DNA of 64,000 bases from positions 19,001,688 to 19,065,687 of the forward strand of contig OZ059895.1 in the NCBI GenBank assembly GCA_964057225.1, written 5' to 3'. Each line of letters begins with the position of its first letter. Position 1 is the stretch's first letter. The notes below the pieces were generated by a model, which worked only from the letters and a program-made list of their open reading frames with translations, did no database searches and was not told the DNA's origin. The translations under genes and the position numbers were made by a program. Positions 35,401 to 49,557 of this stretch are shown one piece after another. The DNA comes from Auanema rhodensis. Lineage: Eukaryota > Nematoda > Chromadorea > Rhabditida > Rhabditidae.

Positions 35401-38400
35401 ACAAAAAGTTCAGGCTCTATTCACGTTGTGCCTGGTGAATGTCCCTTTTTCTCAAAAATCATCAACTAAAATCAAATAAAAAAAATCTGTGGTTGGGTAT
35501 TCAGATGTGTAGAATCTGAAATTCCTAGTGAGATTTGCCTAGGACTTCTCCTTATTCCGGAAAACAGGTTTATATCGTGCTCATCCATAAGATTTGTTCA
35601 CAAAAAGTTCAGGCTCTATTCACGTTGTGCCTGGTGAATGTCCCATTTTCTCAAAAATCATCAACTAAAATCAAATAAAAATAATCTGTGGTTGGGTATT
35701 CAGATGTGTAGAATCTGAAATTCCTAGTGAGATTTGCCTAGGACTTCTCCTTATTCCGGAAAACAGGTTTATATCGTGCCCATCCATAAGATTTGTTCAC
35801 AAAAAGTTCAGGCTCTATTCAAGTTGTGCCCGGTGAATGTCCCTTTTTCTCAAAAATCATCAACTAAAATCAAATAAAAATAATCTGTGGTTGGGTATTC
35901 AGATGTGTAGAATCTGAAATTCCTAGTGAGATTTGCCCAGGACTTCTCCTTATTCCGGAAAACAGGTTTATATCGTGCCCATCCATAAGATTTGTTCACA
36001 AAAAGTTCAGGCTCTATTCACGTTGTGCCTGGTGACTGTCCCTTTTTCTCAAAAATCATCAACTAAAATCAAATAAAAATAATCTGTGGTTGGGTATTCA
36101 GATGTGTAGAATCTGAAATTCCTAGTGAGATTTGCCCAGGACTTCTCCTTATTCCGGAAAACAGGTTTATATCGTGCCCATCCATAAGATTTGTTCACAA
36201 AAAGTTCAGGCTCTATTCACGTTGTGCCTGGTGACTGTCCCTTTTTCTCAAAAATCATCAACTAAAATCAAAAAAAAATAATCTGAGGTTGGGTATTCAG
36301 ATGTGCAGAATCTGAAATTCCTAGTGAGATTTGCCCAGGACTTCTCCTTATTCCGGAAAACAGGTTTATATCGTGCCCATCCATAAGATTTGTTCACAAA
36401 AAGTTCAGGCTCTATTCACGTTGTGCCTGGTGAATGTCCCTTTTTCTCAAAAATCATCAACTAAAATCAAATAAAAATAATCTGTGGTTGGGTATTCAGA
36501 TGGGTAGAATCTGAAATTCCTAGTGAGATTTGCCTAGGACTTCTCCTTATTCCGGAAAACAGGTTTATATCGTGCCCATCCATAAGATTTGTTCACAAAA
36601 AGTTCAGGCTCTATTCACGTTGTGCCTGGTGAATGTCCCTTTTTCTCAAAAATCATCAACTAAAATCAAATAAAAATAATCTGAGGTTGGGTATTCAGAT
36701 GGGTAGAATCTGAAATTCCTAGTGAGATTCGGATAGGACTTCTCTTTTTTCCGGAAAAGAGGTTTATATCGTGCCCATCCATAAGATTTGTTCACAAAAA
36801 GTTCAGGCTCTATTCACGTTGTGCCTGGTGAATGTCCCTTTTTCTCAAAAATCATCAACTAAAATCAAATAAAAATAATCTGAGGTTGGGTATTCAGATG
36901 TGTAGAATCTGAAATTCCTAGTGAGATTTGCCTAGGACTTCTCCTTATTCCGGAAAACAGGTTTATATCGTGCCCATCCATAAGATTTGTTCACAAAAAG
37001 TTCAGGCTCTATTCACGTTGTGCCTGGTGAATGTCCCTTTTTCTCAAAAATCAATAACTAAAATCAAATAAAAATAATATGTGGTTGGGTATTCAGATGT
37101 GTAGAATCTGAAATTCCTAGTGAGATTTGCCTAGGACTTCTCCTTATTCAGGAAAACAGGTTTATATCGAGCCCATCCAGAAGATTTGTTCACAAAAAGT
37201 TCAGGCTCTATTCACGTTGTGCCTGGTGAATGTCCCTTTTTCTCAAAAATCATCAACTAAAATCAAATAAAAATAATCTGAGGTTGGGTATTCAGATGGG
37301 TAGAATCTGAAATTCCTAGTGAGATTCGGATAGGACTTCTCTTTTTTCCGGAAAAGAGGTTTATATCGTGCCCATCCATAAGATTTGTTCACAAAAAGTT
37401 CAGGCTCTATTCACGTTGTGCCTGGTGAATGTCCCTTTTTCTCAAAAATCATCAACTAAAATCAAATAAAAATAATCTGTGGTTGGGTATTCAGATGTGT
37501 AGAATCTGAAATTCCTTGTGAGATTTGGCTAGGACTTCTCCTTATTCCGGAAAACAGGTTTATATCGTGCTCATCCATAAGATTTGTTCACAAAAAGTTC
37601 AGGCTCTATTCACGTTGTGCCTGGTGAATGTCCCTTTTTCTCAAAAATCATCAACTAAAATCAAATAAAAATAATCTGTGGTTGGGTATTCAGATGTGTA
37701 GAATCTGAAATTCCTAGTGAGATTTGCCTAGGACTTCTCCTTATTCCGGAAAACAGGTTTATATCGTGCCCATCCATAAGATTTGTTCACAAAAAGTTCA
37801 GGCTCTATTCACGTTGTGCCTGGTGAATGTCCCTTTTTCTCAAAAATCATCAACTAAAATCAAATAAAAATAATCTGTGGTTGGGTATTCAGATGTGTAG
37901 AATCTGAAATTCCTTGTGAGATTTGGCTAGGACTTCTCCTTATTCCGGAAAACAGGTTTATATCGTGCTCATCCATAAGATTTGTTCACAAAAAGTTCAG
38001 GCTCTATTCACGTTGTGCCTGGTGAATGTCCCTTTTTCTCAAAAATCATCAACTAAAATCAAATAAAAATAATCTGAGGTTGGGTATTCAGATGGGTAGA
38101 ATCTGAAATTCCTAGTGAGATTCGGATAGGACTTCTCTTTTTTCCGGAAAAGAGGTTTATATCGTGCCCATCCATAAGATTTGTTCACAAAAAGTTCAGG
38201 CTCTATTCACGTTGTGCCTGGTGAATGTCCCTTTTTCTCAAAAATCATCAACTAAAATCAAATAAAAATAATCTGTGGTTGGGTATTCAGATGTGTAGAA
38301 TCTGAAATTCCTAGTGAGATTTGCCTAGGACTTCTCCTTATTCCGGAAAACAGGTTTATATCGTGCCCATCCATAAGATTTGTTCACAAAAAGTTCAGGC

Positions 38401-41400
38401 TCTATTCACGTTGTGCCTGGTGAATGTCCCTTTTTCTCAAAAATCAATAACTAAAATCAAATAAAAATAATATGTGGTTGGGTATTCAGATGTGTAGAAT
38501 CTGAAATTCCTAGTGAGATTTGCCTAGGACTTCTCCTTATTCCGGAAAACAGGTTTATATCGTGCCCATCCATATGATTTGTTCACAAAAAGTTCAGGCT
38601 CTATTCACGTTGTGCCTGGTGAATGTCCCTTTTTCTCAAAAATCATCAACTAAAATCAAATAAAAATAATCTGTGGTTGGGTATTCAGATGTGTAGAATC
38701 TGAAATTCCTTGTGAGATTTGGCTAGGACTTCTCCTTATTCCGGAAAACAGGTTTATATCGTGCCCATCCATAAGATTTGTTCACAAAAAGTTCAGGCTC
38801 TATTCACGTTGTGCCTGGTGAATGTCCCTTTTTCTCAAAAATCATCAACTAAAATCAAATAAAAATAATCTGTGGTTGGGTATTCAGATGTGTAGAATCT
38901 GAAATTCCTTGTGAGATTTGGCTAGGACTTCTCCTTATTCCGGAAAACAGGTTTATATCGTGCCCATCCATAAGATTTGTTCACAAAAAGTTCAGGCTCT
39001 ATTCACGTTGTGCCTGGTGAATGTCCCTTTTTCTCAAAAATCATCAACTAAAATCAAATAAAAATAATCTGTGGTTGGGTATTCAGATGTGTAGAATCTG
39101 AAATTCCTAGTGAGATTTGGCTAGGATTTCTCGTTATTCCGGAAAACAGGTTTATATCGTGCCCATCCATAAGATTTGTTCACAAAAAGTTCAGGCTCTA
39201 TTCACGTTGTGCCTGGTGAATGTCCCTTTTTCTCAAAAATCATCAACTAAAATCAAATAAAAATAATCTGAGGTTGGGTATTCAGATGTGTAGAATCTGA
39301 AATTCCTAGTGAGATTTGCCTAGGACTTCTCCTTATTCCGGAAAACAGGTTTATATCGTGCCCATCCATAAGATTTGTTCACAAAAAGTTCAGGCTCTAT
39401 TCACGTTGTGCCTGGTGAATGTCCCTTTTTCTCAAAAATCATCAACTAAAATCAAATAAAAATAATATGTGGTTGGGTATTCAGATGTGTAGAATCTGAA
39501 ATTCCTTGTGAGATTTGGCTAGGACTTCTCCTTATTCCGGAAAACAGGTTTATATCGTGCTCATCCATAAGATTTGTTCACAAAAAGTTCAGGCTCTATT
39601 CAAGTTGTGCCCGGTGATTGTCCCTTTTTCTCAAAAATCATCAACTAAAATCAAATTAAAATAATCTGTGGTTGGGTGTTCAGATGTGTAGAATCTGAAA
39701 TTCCTAGTGAGATTTGGCTAGGATTTCTCCTTATTCCGGAAAACAGGTTTATATCGTGCTCATCCATAAGATTTGTTCACAAAAAGTTCAGGCTCTATTC
39801 ACGTTGTGCCCGGTGATTGTCCCTTTTTCTCAAAAATCATCAACTAAAATCAAATTAAAATAATCTGTGGTTGGGTGTTCAGATGTGTAGAATCTGAAAT
39901 TCCTAGTGAGATTTGGCTAGGATTTCTCCTTATTCCGGAAAACAGGTTTATATCGTGCTCATCCATAAGATTTGTTCACAAAAAGTTCAGGCTCTATTCA
40001 AGTTGTGCCCGGTGATTGTCCCTTTTTCTCAAAAATCATCAACTAAAATCAAATTAAAATAATCTGTGGTTGGGTGTTCAGATGTGTAGAATCTGAAATT
40101 CCTAGTGAGATTTGGCTAGGATTTCTCCTTATTCCGGAAAACAGGTTTATATCGTGCTCATCCATAAGATTTGTTCACAAAAAGTTCAGGCTCTATTCAC
40201 GTTGTGCCCGGTGATTGTCCCTTTTTCTCAAAAATCATCAACTAAAATCAAATTAAAATAATCTGTGGTTGGGTGTTCAGATGTGTAGAATCTGAAATTC
40301 CTAGTGAGATTTGGCTAGGATTTCTCCTTATTCCGGAAAACAGGTTTATATCGTGCTCATCCATAAGATTTGTTCACAAAAAGTTCAGGCTCTATTCACG
40401 TTGTGCCCGGTGATTGTCCCTTTTTCTCAAAAATCATCAACTAAAATCAAATTAAAATAATCTGTGGTTGGGTGTTCAGATGTGTAGAATCTGAAATTCC
40501 AAGTGAGATTTGGCTAGGATTTCTCCTTATTCCGGAAAACAGGTTTATATCGTGCTCATCCATAAGATTTGTTCACAAAAAGTTCAGGCTCTATTCACGT
40601 TGTGCCCGGTGAATGTCCCTTTTTCTCAAAAATCATCAACTAAAATCAAATTAAAATAATCTGTGGTTGGGTGTTCAGATGTGCAGAATCTGAAATTCCT
40701 AGTGAGATTTGGCTAGGACTGCTCTTTATTCCGGAAAATAGGTTTATATCGTGCCCATCCATAAGATTTGTTCACAAAAAGTTCAGGCTCTATTCACGTT
40801 GTGCCTGGTGAATGTCCCTTTTTCTCAAAAATCATCAACTAAAATCAAATTAAAATAATCTGAGGTTGGGTATTCAGATGTGTAGAATCTGAAATTCCTA
40901 GTGAGATTCGGCTAGGACTTCTCTTTATTCCGGAAAAGAGGTTTATATCGTGCCCATCCATAAGATTTGTTCACAAAAAGTTCAGGCTCTATTCAAGTTG
41001 TGCCCGGTGAATGTCCCTTTTTCTCGAAAATCATCAACTAAAATCAAATAAAAATAATCTGTGGTTGGGTATTCAGATGTGTAGAATCTGAAATTCCTAG
41101 TGAGATTTGGCTAGGACTTCTCCTTATTCCGGAAAACAGGTTTATATCGTGCCCATCCATAAGATTTGTTCACAAAAAGTTCAGGCTCTATTCACGTTGT
41201 GCCTGGTGAATGTCCCTTTTTCTCAAAAATCATCAACTAAAATCAAATAAAAATAATCTGTGGTTGGGTATTCAGATGTGTAGAATCTGAAATTCCTAGT
41301 GAGATTCGGCTAGGACTTCTCTTTATTCCGGAAAAGAGGTTTATATCGTGCCCATCCATAAGATTTGTTCACAAAAAGTTCAGGCTCTATTCAAGTTGTG

Positions 41401-44400
41401 CCCGGTGAATGTCCCTTTTTCTCGAAAATCATCAACTAAAATCAAATAAAAATAATCTGTGGTTGGGTATTCAGATGTGTAGAATCTGAAATTCCTAGTG
41501 AGATTTGGCTAGGACTTCTCCTTATTCCGGAAAACAGGTTTATATCGTGCCCATCCATAAGATTTGTTCACAAAAAGTTCAGGCTCTATTCACGTTGTGC
41601 CTGGTGAATGTCCCTTTTTCTCAAAAATCATCAACTAAAATCAAATAAAAATAATCTGTGGTTGGGTATTCAGATGTGTAGAATCTGAAATTCCTAGTGA
41701 GATTCGGCTAGGACTTCTCTTTATTCCGGAAAAGAGGTTTATATCGTGCCCATCCATAAGATTTGTTCACAAAAAGTTCAGGCTCTATTCAAGTTGTGCC
41801 CGGTGAATGTCCCTTTTTCTCAAAAATCATCAACTAAAATCAAATTAAAATAATCTGAGGTTGGGTTTTCAGATGTGTAGAATCTGAAATTCCTAGTGAG
41901 ATTTGGCTAGGATTTCTCGTTATTCCGGAAAACAGGTTTATATCGTGCTCATCCATAAGATTTGTTCACAAAAAGTTCAGGCTCTATTCACGTTGTGCCT
42001 GGTGAATGTCCCTTTTTCTCAAAAATCATCAACTAAAATCAAATAAAAATAATCTGTGGTTGGGTATTCAGATGTGTAGAATCTGAAATTCCTAGTGAGA
42101 TTCGGATGGGACTTCTCTTTTTTCCGGAAAAGAGGTTTATATCGTGCCCATCCATAAGATTTGTTCACAAAAAGTTCAGGCTCTATTCAAGTTGTGCCCG
42201 GTGAATGTCCCTTTTTCTCAAAAATCATCAACTAAAATCAAATAAAAATAATCTGTGGTTTGGTATTCAGATGTGTAGAATCTGAAATTCCTAGTGAGAT
42301 TCGGCTAGGACTTCTCTTTATTCCGGAAAAGAGGTTTATATCGTGCCCATCCATAAGATTTGTTCACAAAAAGTTCAGGCTCTATTCAAGTTGTGCCCGG
42401 TGAATGTCCCTTTTTCTCAAAAATCATCAACTAAAATCAAATAAAAATAATCTGTGGTTTGGTATTCAGATGTGTAGAATCTGAAATTCCTAGTGAGATT
42501 CGGCTAGGACTTCTCTTTATTCCGGAAAAGAGGTTTATATCGTGCCCATCCATAAGATTTGTTCACAAAAAGTTCAGGCTCTATTCAAGTTGTGCCCGGT
42601 GAATGTCCCTTTTTCTCAAAAATCATCAACTAAAATCAAATAAAAATAATCTGTGGTTTGGTATTCAGATGTGTAGAATCTGAAATTCCTAGTGAGATTC
42701 GGCTAGGACTTCTCTTTATTCCGGAAAAGAGGTTTATATCGTGCCCATCCATAAGATTTGTTCACAAAAAGTTCAGGCTCTATTCAAGTTGTGCCCGGTG
42801 AATGTCCCTTTTTCTCAAAAATCATCAACTAAAATCAAATTAAAATAATCTGTGGTTGGGTATTCAGATGTGTAGAATCTGAAATTCCTAGTGAGATTCG
42901 GCTAGGACTTCTCTTTATTCCGGAAAAGAGGTTTATATCGTGCCCATCCATAAGATTTGTTCACAAAAAGTTCAGGCTCTATTCAAGTTGTGCCCGGTGA
43001 ATGTCCCTTTTTCTCAAAAATCATCAACTAAAATCAAATAAAAATAATCTGTGGTTTGGTATTCAGATGTGTAGAATCTGAAATTCCTAGTGAGATTCGG
43101 ATGGGACTTCTCTTTTTTCCGGAAAAGAGGTTTATATCGTGCCCATCCATAAGATTTGTTCACAAAAAGTTCAGGCTCTATTCAAGTTGTGCCCGGTGAA
43201 TGTCCCTTTTTCTCAAAAATCATCAACTAAAATCAAATAAAAATAATCTGTGGTTTGGTATTCAGATGTGTAGAATCTGAAATTCCTAGTGAGATTCGGC
43301 TAGGACTTCTCTTTATTCCGGAAAAGAGGTTTATATCGTGCCCATCCATAAGATTTGTTCACAAAAAGTTCAGGCTCTATTCAAGTTGTGCCCGGTGAAT
43401 GTCCCTTTTTCTCAAAAATCATCAACTAAAATCAAATAAAAATAATCTGTGGTTTGGTATTCAGATGTGTAGAATCTGAAATTCCTAGTGAGATTCGGCT
43501 AGGACTTCTCTTTATTCCGGAAAAGAGGTTTATATCGTGCCCATCCATAAGATTTGTTCACAAAAAGTTCAGGCTCTATTCAAGTTGTGCCCGGTGAATG
43601 TCCCTTTTTCTCAAAAATCATCAACTAAAATCAAATAAAAATAATCTGTGGTTTGGTATTCAGATGTGTAGAATCTGAAATTCCTAGTGAGATTCGGCTA
43701 GGACTTCTCTTTATTCCGGAAAAGAGGTTTATATCGTGCCCATCCATAAGATTTGTTCACAAAAAGTTCAGGCTCTATTCAAGTTGTGCCCGGTGAATGT
43801 CCCTTTTTCTCAAAAATCATCAACTAAAATCAAATTAAAATAATCTGTGGTTGGGTATTCAGATGTGTAGAATCTGAAATTCCTAGTGAGATTCGGCTAG
43901 GACTTCTCTTTATTCCGGAAAAGAGGTTTATATCGTGCCCATCCATAAGATTTGTTCACAAAAAGTTCAGGCTCTATTCAAGTTGTGCCCGGTGAATGTC
44001 CCTTTTTCTCAAAAATCATCAACTAAAATCAAATTAAAATAATCTGTGGTTGGGTATTCAGATGTGTAGAATCTGAAATTCCTAGTGAGATTTGGCTAGG
44101 ATTTCTCCTTATTCCGGAAAACAGGTTTATATCGTGCCCATCCATAAAATTTGTTCACAAAAAGTTCAGGCTCTATTCACGTTGTGCCTGGTGAATGTCC
44201 CTTTTTCTCAAAAATCATCAACTAAAATCAAATAAAAATAATCTGTGGTTGGGTATTCAGATGTGTAGAATCTGAAATTCCTAGTGAGATTTGGATGGGA
44301 CTTCTCTTTTTTCCGGAAAAGAGGTTTATATCGTGCCCATCCATAAGATTTGTTCACAAAAAGTTCAGGCTCTATTCAAGTTGTGCCCGGTGAATGTCCC

Positions 44401-47400
44401 TTTTTCTCAAAAATCATCAACTAAAATCAAATTAAAATAATCTGTGGTTGGGTATTCAGATGTGTAGAATCTGAAATTCCTAGTGAGATTTGGCTAGGAT
44501 TTCTCGTTATTCCGGAAAACAGGTTTATATCGTGCTCATCCATAAGATTTGTTCACAAAAAGTTCAGGCTCTATTCACGTTGTGCCTGGTGAATGTCCCT
44601 TTTTCTCAAAAATCATCAACTAAAATCAAATAAAAATAATCTGTGGTTGGGTATTCAGATGTGTAGAATCTGAAATTCCTAGTGAGATTCGGATGGGACT
44701 TCTCTTTTTTCCGGAAAAGAGGTTTATATCGTGCCCATCCATAAGATTTGTTCACAAAAAGTTCAGGCTCTATTCAAGTTGTGCCCGGTGAATGTCCCTT
44801 TTTCTCAAAAATCATCAACTAAAATCAAATAAAAATAATCTGTGGTTTGGTATTCAGATGTGTAGAATCTGAAATTCCTAGTGAGATTCGGCTAGGACTT
44901 CTCTTTATTCCGGAAAAGAGGTTTATATCGTGCCCATCCATAAGATTTGTTCACAAAAAGTTCAGGCTCTATTCAAGTTGTGCCCGGTGAATGTCCCTTT
45001 TTCTCAAAAATCTTCAACTAAAATCAAATTAAAATAATCTGTGGTTGGGTATTCAGATGTGTAGAATCTGAAATTCCTAGTGAGATTCGGCTAGGACTTC
45101 TCTTTATTCCGGAAAAGAGGTTTATATCGTGCCCATCCATAAGATTTGTTCACAAAAAGTTCAGGCTCTATTCAAGTTGTGCCCGGTGAATGTCCCTTTT
45201 TCTCAAAAATCATCAACTAAAATCAAATTAAAATAATCTGTGGTTGGGTATTCAGATGTGTAGAATCTGAAATTCCTAGTGAGATTTGGCTAGGATTTCT
45301 CCTTATTCCGGAAAACAGGTTTATATCGTGCCCATCCATAAAATTTGTTCACAAAAAGTTCAGGCTCTATTCACGTTGTGCCTGGTGAATGTCCCTTTTT
45401 CTCAAAAATCATCAACTAAAATCAAATAAAAATAATCTGTGGTTGGGTATTCAGATGTGTAGAATCTGAAATTCCTAGTGAGATTTGGATGGGACTTCTC
45501 TTTTTTCCGGAAAAGAGGTTTATATCGTGCCCATCCATAAGATTTGTTCACAAAAAGTTCAGGCTCTATTCAAGTTGTGCCCGGTGAATGTCCCTTTTTC
45601 TCAAAAATCATCAACTAAAATCAAATTAAAATAATCTGTGGTTGGGTATTCAGATGTGTAGAATCTGAAATTCCTAGTGAGATTTGGCTAGGATTTCTCC
45701 TTATTCCGGAAAACAGGTTTATATCGTGCCCATCCATAAGATTTGTTCACAAAAAGTTCAGGCTCTATTCACGTTGTGCCTGGTGAATGTCCCTTTTTCT
45801 CAAAAATCATCAACTAAAATCAAATAAAAATAATCTGTGGTTGGGTATTCAGATGTGTAGAATCTGAAATTCCTAGTGAGATTCGGATGGGACTTCTCTT
45901 TTTTCCGGAAAAGAGGTTTATATCGTGCCCATCCATAAGATTTGTTCACAAAAAGTTCAGGCTCTATTCAAGTTGTGCCCGGTGAATGTCCCTTTTTCTC
46001 AAAAATCATCAACTAAAATCAAATTAAAATAATCTGAGGTTGGGTTTTCAGATGTGTAGAATCTGAAATTCCTAGTGAGATTTGGCTAGGATTTCTCCTT
46101 ATTCCGGAAAACAGGTTTATATCGTGCCCATCCATAAGATTTGTTCACAAAAAGTTCAGGCTCTATTCAAGTTGTGCCCGGTGAATGTCCCTTTTTCTCA
46201 AAAATCATCAACTAAAATCAAATAAAAATAATCTGTGGTTTGGTATTCAGATGTGTAGAATCTGAAATTCCTAGTGAGATTCGGCTAGGACTTCTCTTTA
46301 TTCCGGAAAAGAGGTTTATATCGTGCCCATCCATAAGATTTGTTCACAAAAAGTTCAGGCTCTATTCAAGTTGTGCCCGGTGAATGTCCCTTTTTCTCAA
46401 AAATCATCAACTAAAATCAAATTAAAATAATCTGTGGTTGGGTATTCAGATGTGTAGAATCTGAAATTCCTAGTGAGATTCGGCTAGGACTTCTCTTTAT
46501 TCCGGAAAAGAGGTTTATATCGTGCCCATCCATAAGATTTGTTCACAAAAAGTTCAGGCTCTATTCAAGTTGTGCCCGGTGAATGTCCCTTTTTCTCAAA
46601 AATCATCAACTAAAATCAAATTAAAATAATCTGTGGTTGGGTATTCAGATGTGTAGAATCTGAAATTCCTAGTGAGATTTGGCTAGGATTTCTCCTTATT
46701 CCGGAAAACAGGTTTATATCGTGCCCATCCATAAAATTTGTTCACAAAAAGTTCAGGCTCTATTCACGTTGTGCCTGGTGAATGTCCCTTTTTCTCAAAA
46801 ATCATCAACTAAAATCAAATAAAAATAATCTGTGGTTGGGTATTCAGATGTGTAGAATCTGAAATTCCTAGTGAGATTTGGATGGGACTTCTCTTTTTTC
46901 CGGAAAAGAGGTTTATATCGTGCCCATCCATAAGATTTGTTCACAAAAAGTTCAGGCTCTATTCAAGTTGTGCCCGGTGAATGTCCCTTTTTCTCAAAAA
47001 TCATCAACTAAAATCAAATTAAAATAATCTGTGGTTGGGTATTCAGATGTGTAGAATCTGAAATTCCTAGTGAGATTTGGCTAGGATTTCTCGTTATTCC
47101 GGAAAACAGGTTTATATCGTGCTCATCCATAAGATTTGTTCACAAAAAGTTCAGGCTCTATTCACGTTGTGCCTGGTGAATGTCCCTTTTTCTCAAAAAT
47201 CATCAACTAAAATCAAATAAAAATAATCTGTGGTTGGGTATTCAGATGTGTAGAATCTGAAATTCCTAGTGAGATTCGGATGGGACTTCTCTTTTTTCCG
47301 GAAAAGAGGTTTATATCGTGCCCATCCATAAGATTTGTTCACAAAAAGTTCAGGCTCTATTCAAGTTGTGCCCGGTGAATGTCCCTTTTTCTCAAAAATC

Positions 47401-49303
47401 ATCAACTAAAATCAAATAAAAATAATCTGTGGTTTGGTATTCAGATGTGTAGAATCTGAAATTCCTAGTGAGATTCGGCTAGGACTTCTCTTTATTCCGG
47501 AAAAGAGGTTTATATCGTGCCCATCCATAAGATTTGTTCACAAAAAGTTCAGGCTCTATTCAAGTTGTGCCCGGTGAATGTCCCTTTTTCTCAAAAATCT
47601 TCAACTAAAATCAAATTAAAATAATCTGTGGTTGGGTATTCAGATGTGTAGAATCTGAAATTCCTAGTGAGATTCGGCTAGGACTTCTCTTTATTCCGGA
47701 AAAGAGGTTTATATCGTGCCCATCCATAAGATTTGTTCACAAAAAGTTCAGGCTCTATTCAAGTTGTGCCCGGTGAATGTCCCTTTTTCTCAAAAATCAT
47801 CAACTAAAATCAAATTAAAATAATCTGTGGTTGGGTATTCAGATGTGTAGAATCTGAAATTCCTAGTGAGATTTGGCTAGGATTTCTCCTTATTCCGGAA
47901 AACAGGTTTATATCGTGCCCATCCATAAAATTTGTTCACAAAAAGTTCAGGCTCTATTCACGTTGTGCCTGGTGAATGTCCCTTTTTCTCAAAAATCATC
48001 AACTAAAATCAAATAAAAATAATCTGTGGTTGGGTATTCAGATGTGTAGAATCTGAAATTCCTAGTGAGATTTGGATGGGACTTCTCTTTTTTCCGGAAA
48101 AGAGGTTTATATCGTGCCCATCCATAAGATTTGTTCACAAAAAGTTCAGGCTCTATTCAAGTTGTGCCCGGTGAATGTCCCTTTTTCTCAAAAATCATCA
48201 ACTAAAATCAAATTAAAATAATCTGTGGTTGGGTATTCAGATGTGTAGAATCTGAAATTCCTAGTGAGATTTGGCTAGGATTTCTCCTTATTCCGGAAAA
48301 CAGGTTTATATCGTGCCCATCCATAAGATTTGTTCACAAAAAGTTCAGGCTCTATTCACGTTGTGCCTGGTGAATGTCCCTTTTTCTCAAAAATCATCAA
48401 CTAAAATCAAATAAAAATAATCTGTGGTTGGGTATTCAGATGTGTAGAATCTGAAATTCCTAGTGAGATTCGGATGGGACTTCTCTTTTTTCCGGAAAAG
48501 AGGTTTATATCGTGCCCATCCATAAGATTTGTTCACAAAAAGTTCAGGCTCTATTCAAGTTGTGCCCGGTGAATGTCCCTTTTTCTCAAAAATCATCAAC
48601 TAAAATCAAATTAAAATAATCTGAGGTTGGGTTTTCAGATGTGTAGAATCTGAAATTCCTAGTGAGATTTGGCTAGGATTTCTCCTTATTCCGGAAAACA
48701 GGTTTATATCGTGCCCATCCATAAGATTTGTTCACAAAAAGTTCAGGCTCTATTCAAGTTGTGCCCGGTGAATGTCCCTTTTTCTCAAAAATCATCAACT
48801 AAAATCAAATTAAAATAATCTGAGGTTGTGCATTCAGATGTGTAGAATCTGAAATTCCTAGTGAGATTTGGCTAGGATTTCTCCTTATTCCGGAAAACAG
48901 GTTTATATCGTGCTCATCTATAAGATTTGTTCACAAAAAGTTCAGGCTCTATTCACGTTGTGCCCGGTGATTGTCCCTTTTTCTCAAAAATCATCAACTA
49001 AAATCAAATTAAAATAATCTGAGGTTGGGTATTCAGATGTGCAGAATCTGAAATTCCTAGTGAGATTTGGCTAGGACTTCTCTTTATTCCGGAAAACAGG
49101 TTTATATCGTGCTCATCCATAAGATTTGTTCACAAAAAGTTCAGGCTCTATTCAAGTTGTGCCCGGTGAATGTCCCTTTTTCTCAAAAATCATCAACTAA
49201 AATCAAATAAAAATAATCTGAGTTTGGGCATTCAGATGGGTAAAATCTGAAATTCCTAGTGAGATTTGGCTAGGACTTCTCCTTATTCCGGAAAATAGGT
49301 TTA
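32441..49303 (-). repeat. Right satellite array, about 85 tandem copies, inverted relative to the left array
   Basis: The monomer is the reverse complement of the 14723-20830 monomer, with a period of 199 bp. Subfamilies cluster: copies with TCGGATAGGACTTCTC and GGAAAAGAGG, copies with TTTGCCTAGG and GGAAAACAGG, and a block at about 39600-40700 with the variants gtgattgtccc and gtgttcagatg. A rare variant (ccataaaattt) recurs at about 44145, 45337, 46733 and 47930, showing higher-order units of six to seven monomers. The array ends abruptly in the integrase fragment. No gene lies within it. Confidence 0.97.
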
Positions 49304-49520
49304 TATTCCTTACCATTATCAGTTTGTATCTTTTTTGGTGTTCTTTTACTTTTTGTAAAGATAGATTCCAAAGCTTCTGCAGTTTCTTTACCTGTCTTAC
49401 TTTTTAATGGTACTACCCATGCAAACTTAGTGAGACAATCTATAATTGTTAAAAGATTTCTATAGCCTTTGTTTTCTTCCGCGTAGGGAATCTTTTCTAC
49501 GAGATCTGATTGCCGCTTCT
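49303..49520 (-). pseudogene. Polinton integrase fragment (rve/DDE core) fused to satellite
   Basis: On the minus strand about 72 residues read QSDLVEKIPYAEENKGYR, then LLTIIDCLTKFAWVVPLKSK, then a GKE...ALESIF stretch and KKIQTDNGKEY. This is the retroviral-type integrase core as found in Polintons, with the first Asp (SDLV) and second Asp (QTDNGKEY) of the D,D(35)E triad. The chain then runs straight into satellite sequence, so the catalytic Glu and the C-terminal chromodomain part are lost. The zinc-binding N-terminus is also missing. It is not part of the element at 21195-24842. Confidence 0.8.
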
Positions 49521-49557
49521 TCCTAACTATGACCAAGCGCAATCACACACGCAAACG

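Noticed and set aside
14723-49303. Telomeric or rDNA identity of the repeats
   Set aside because: The monomer has no telomere motif and no similarity to rRNA that I can see; centromeric function cannot be judged from sequence.
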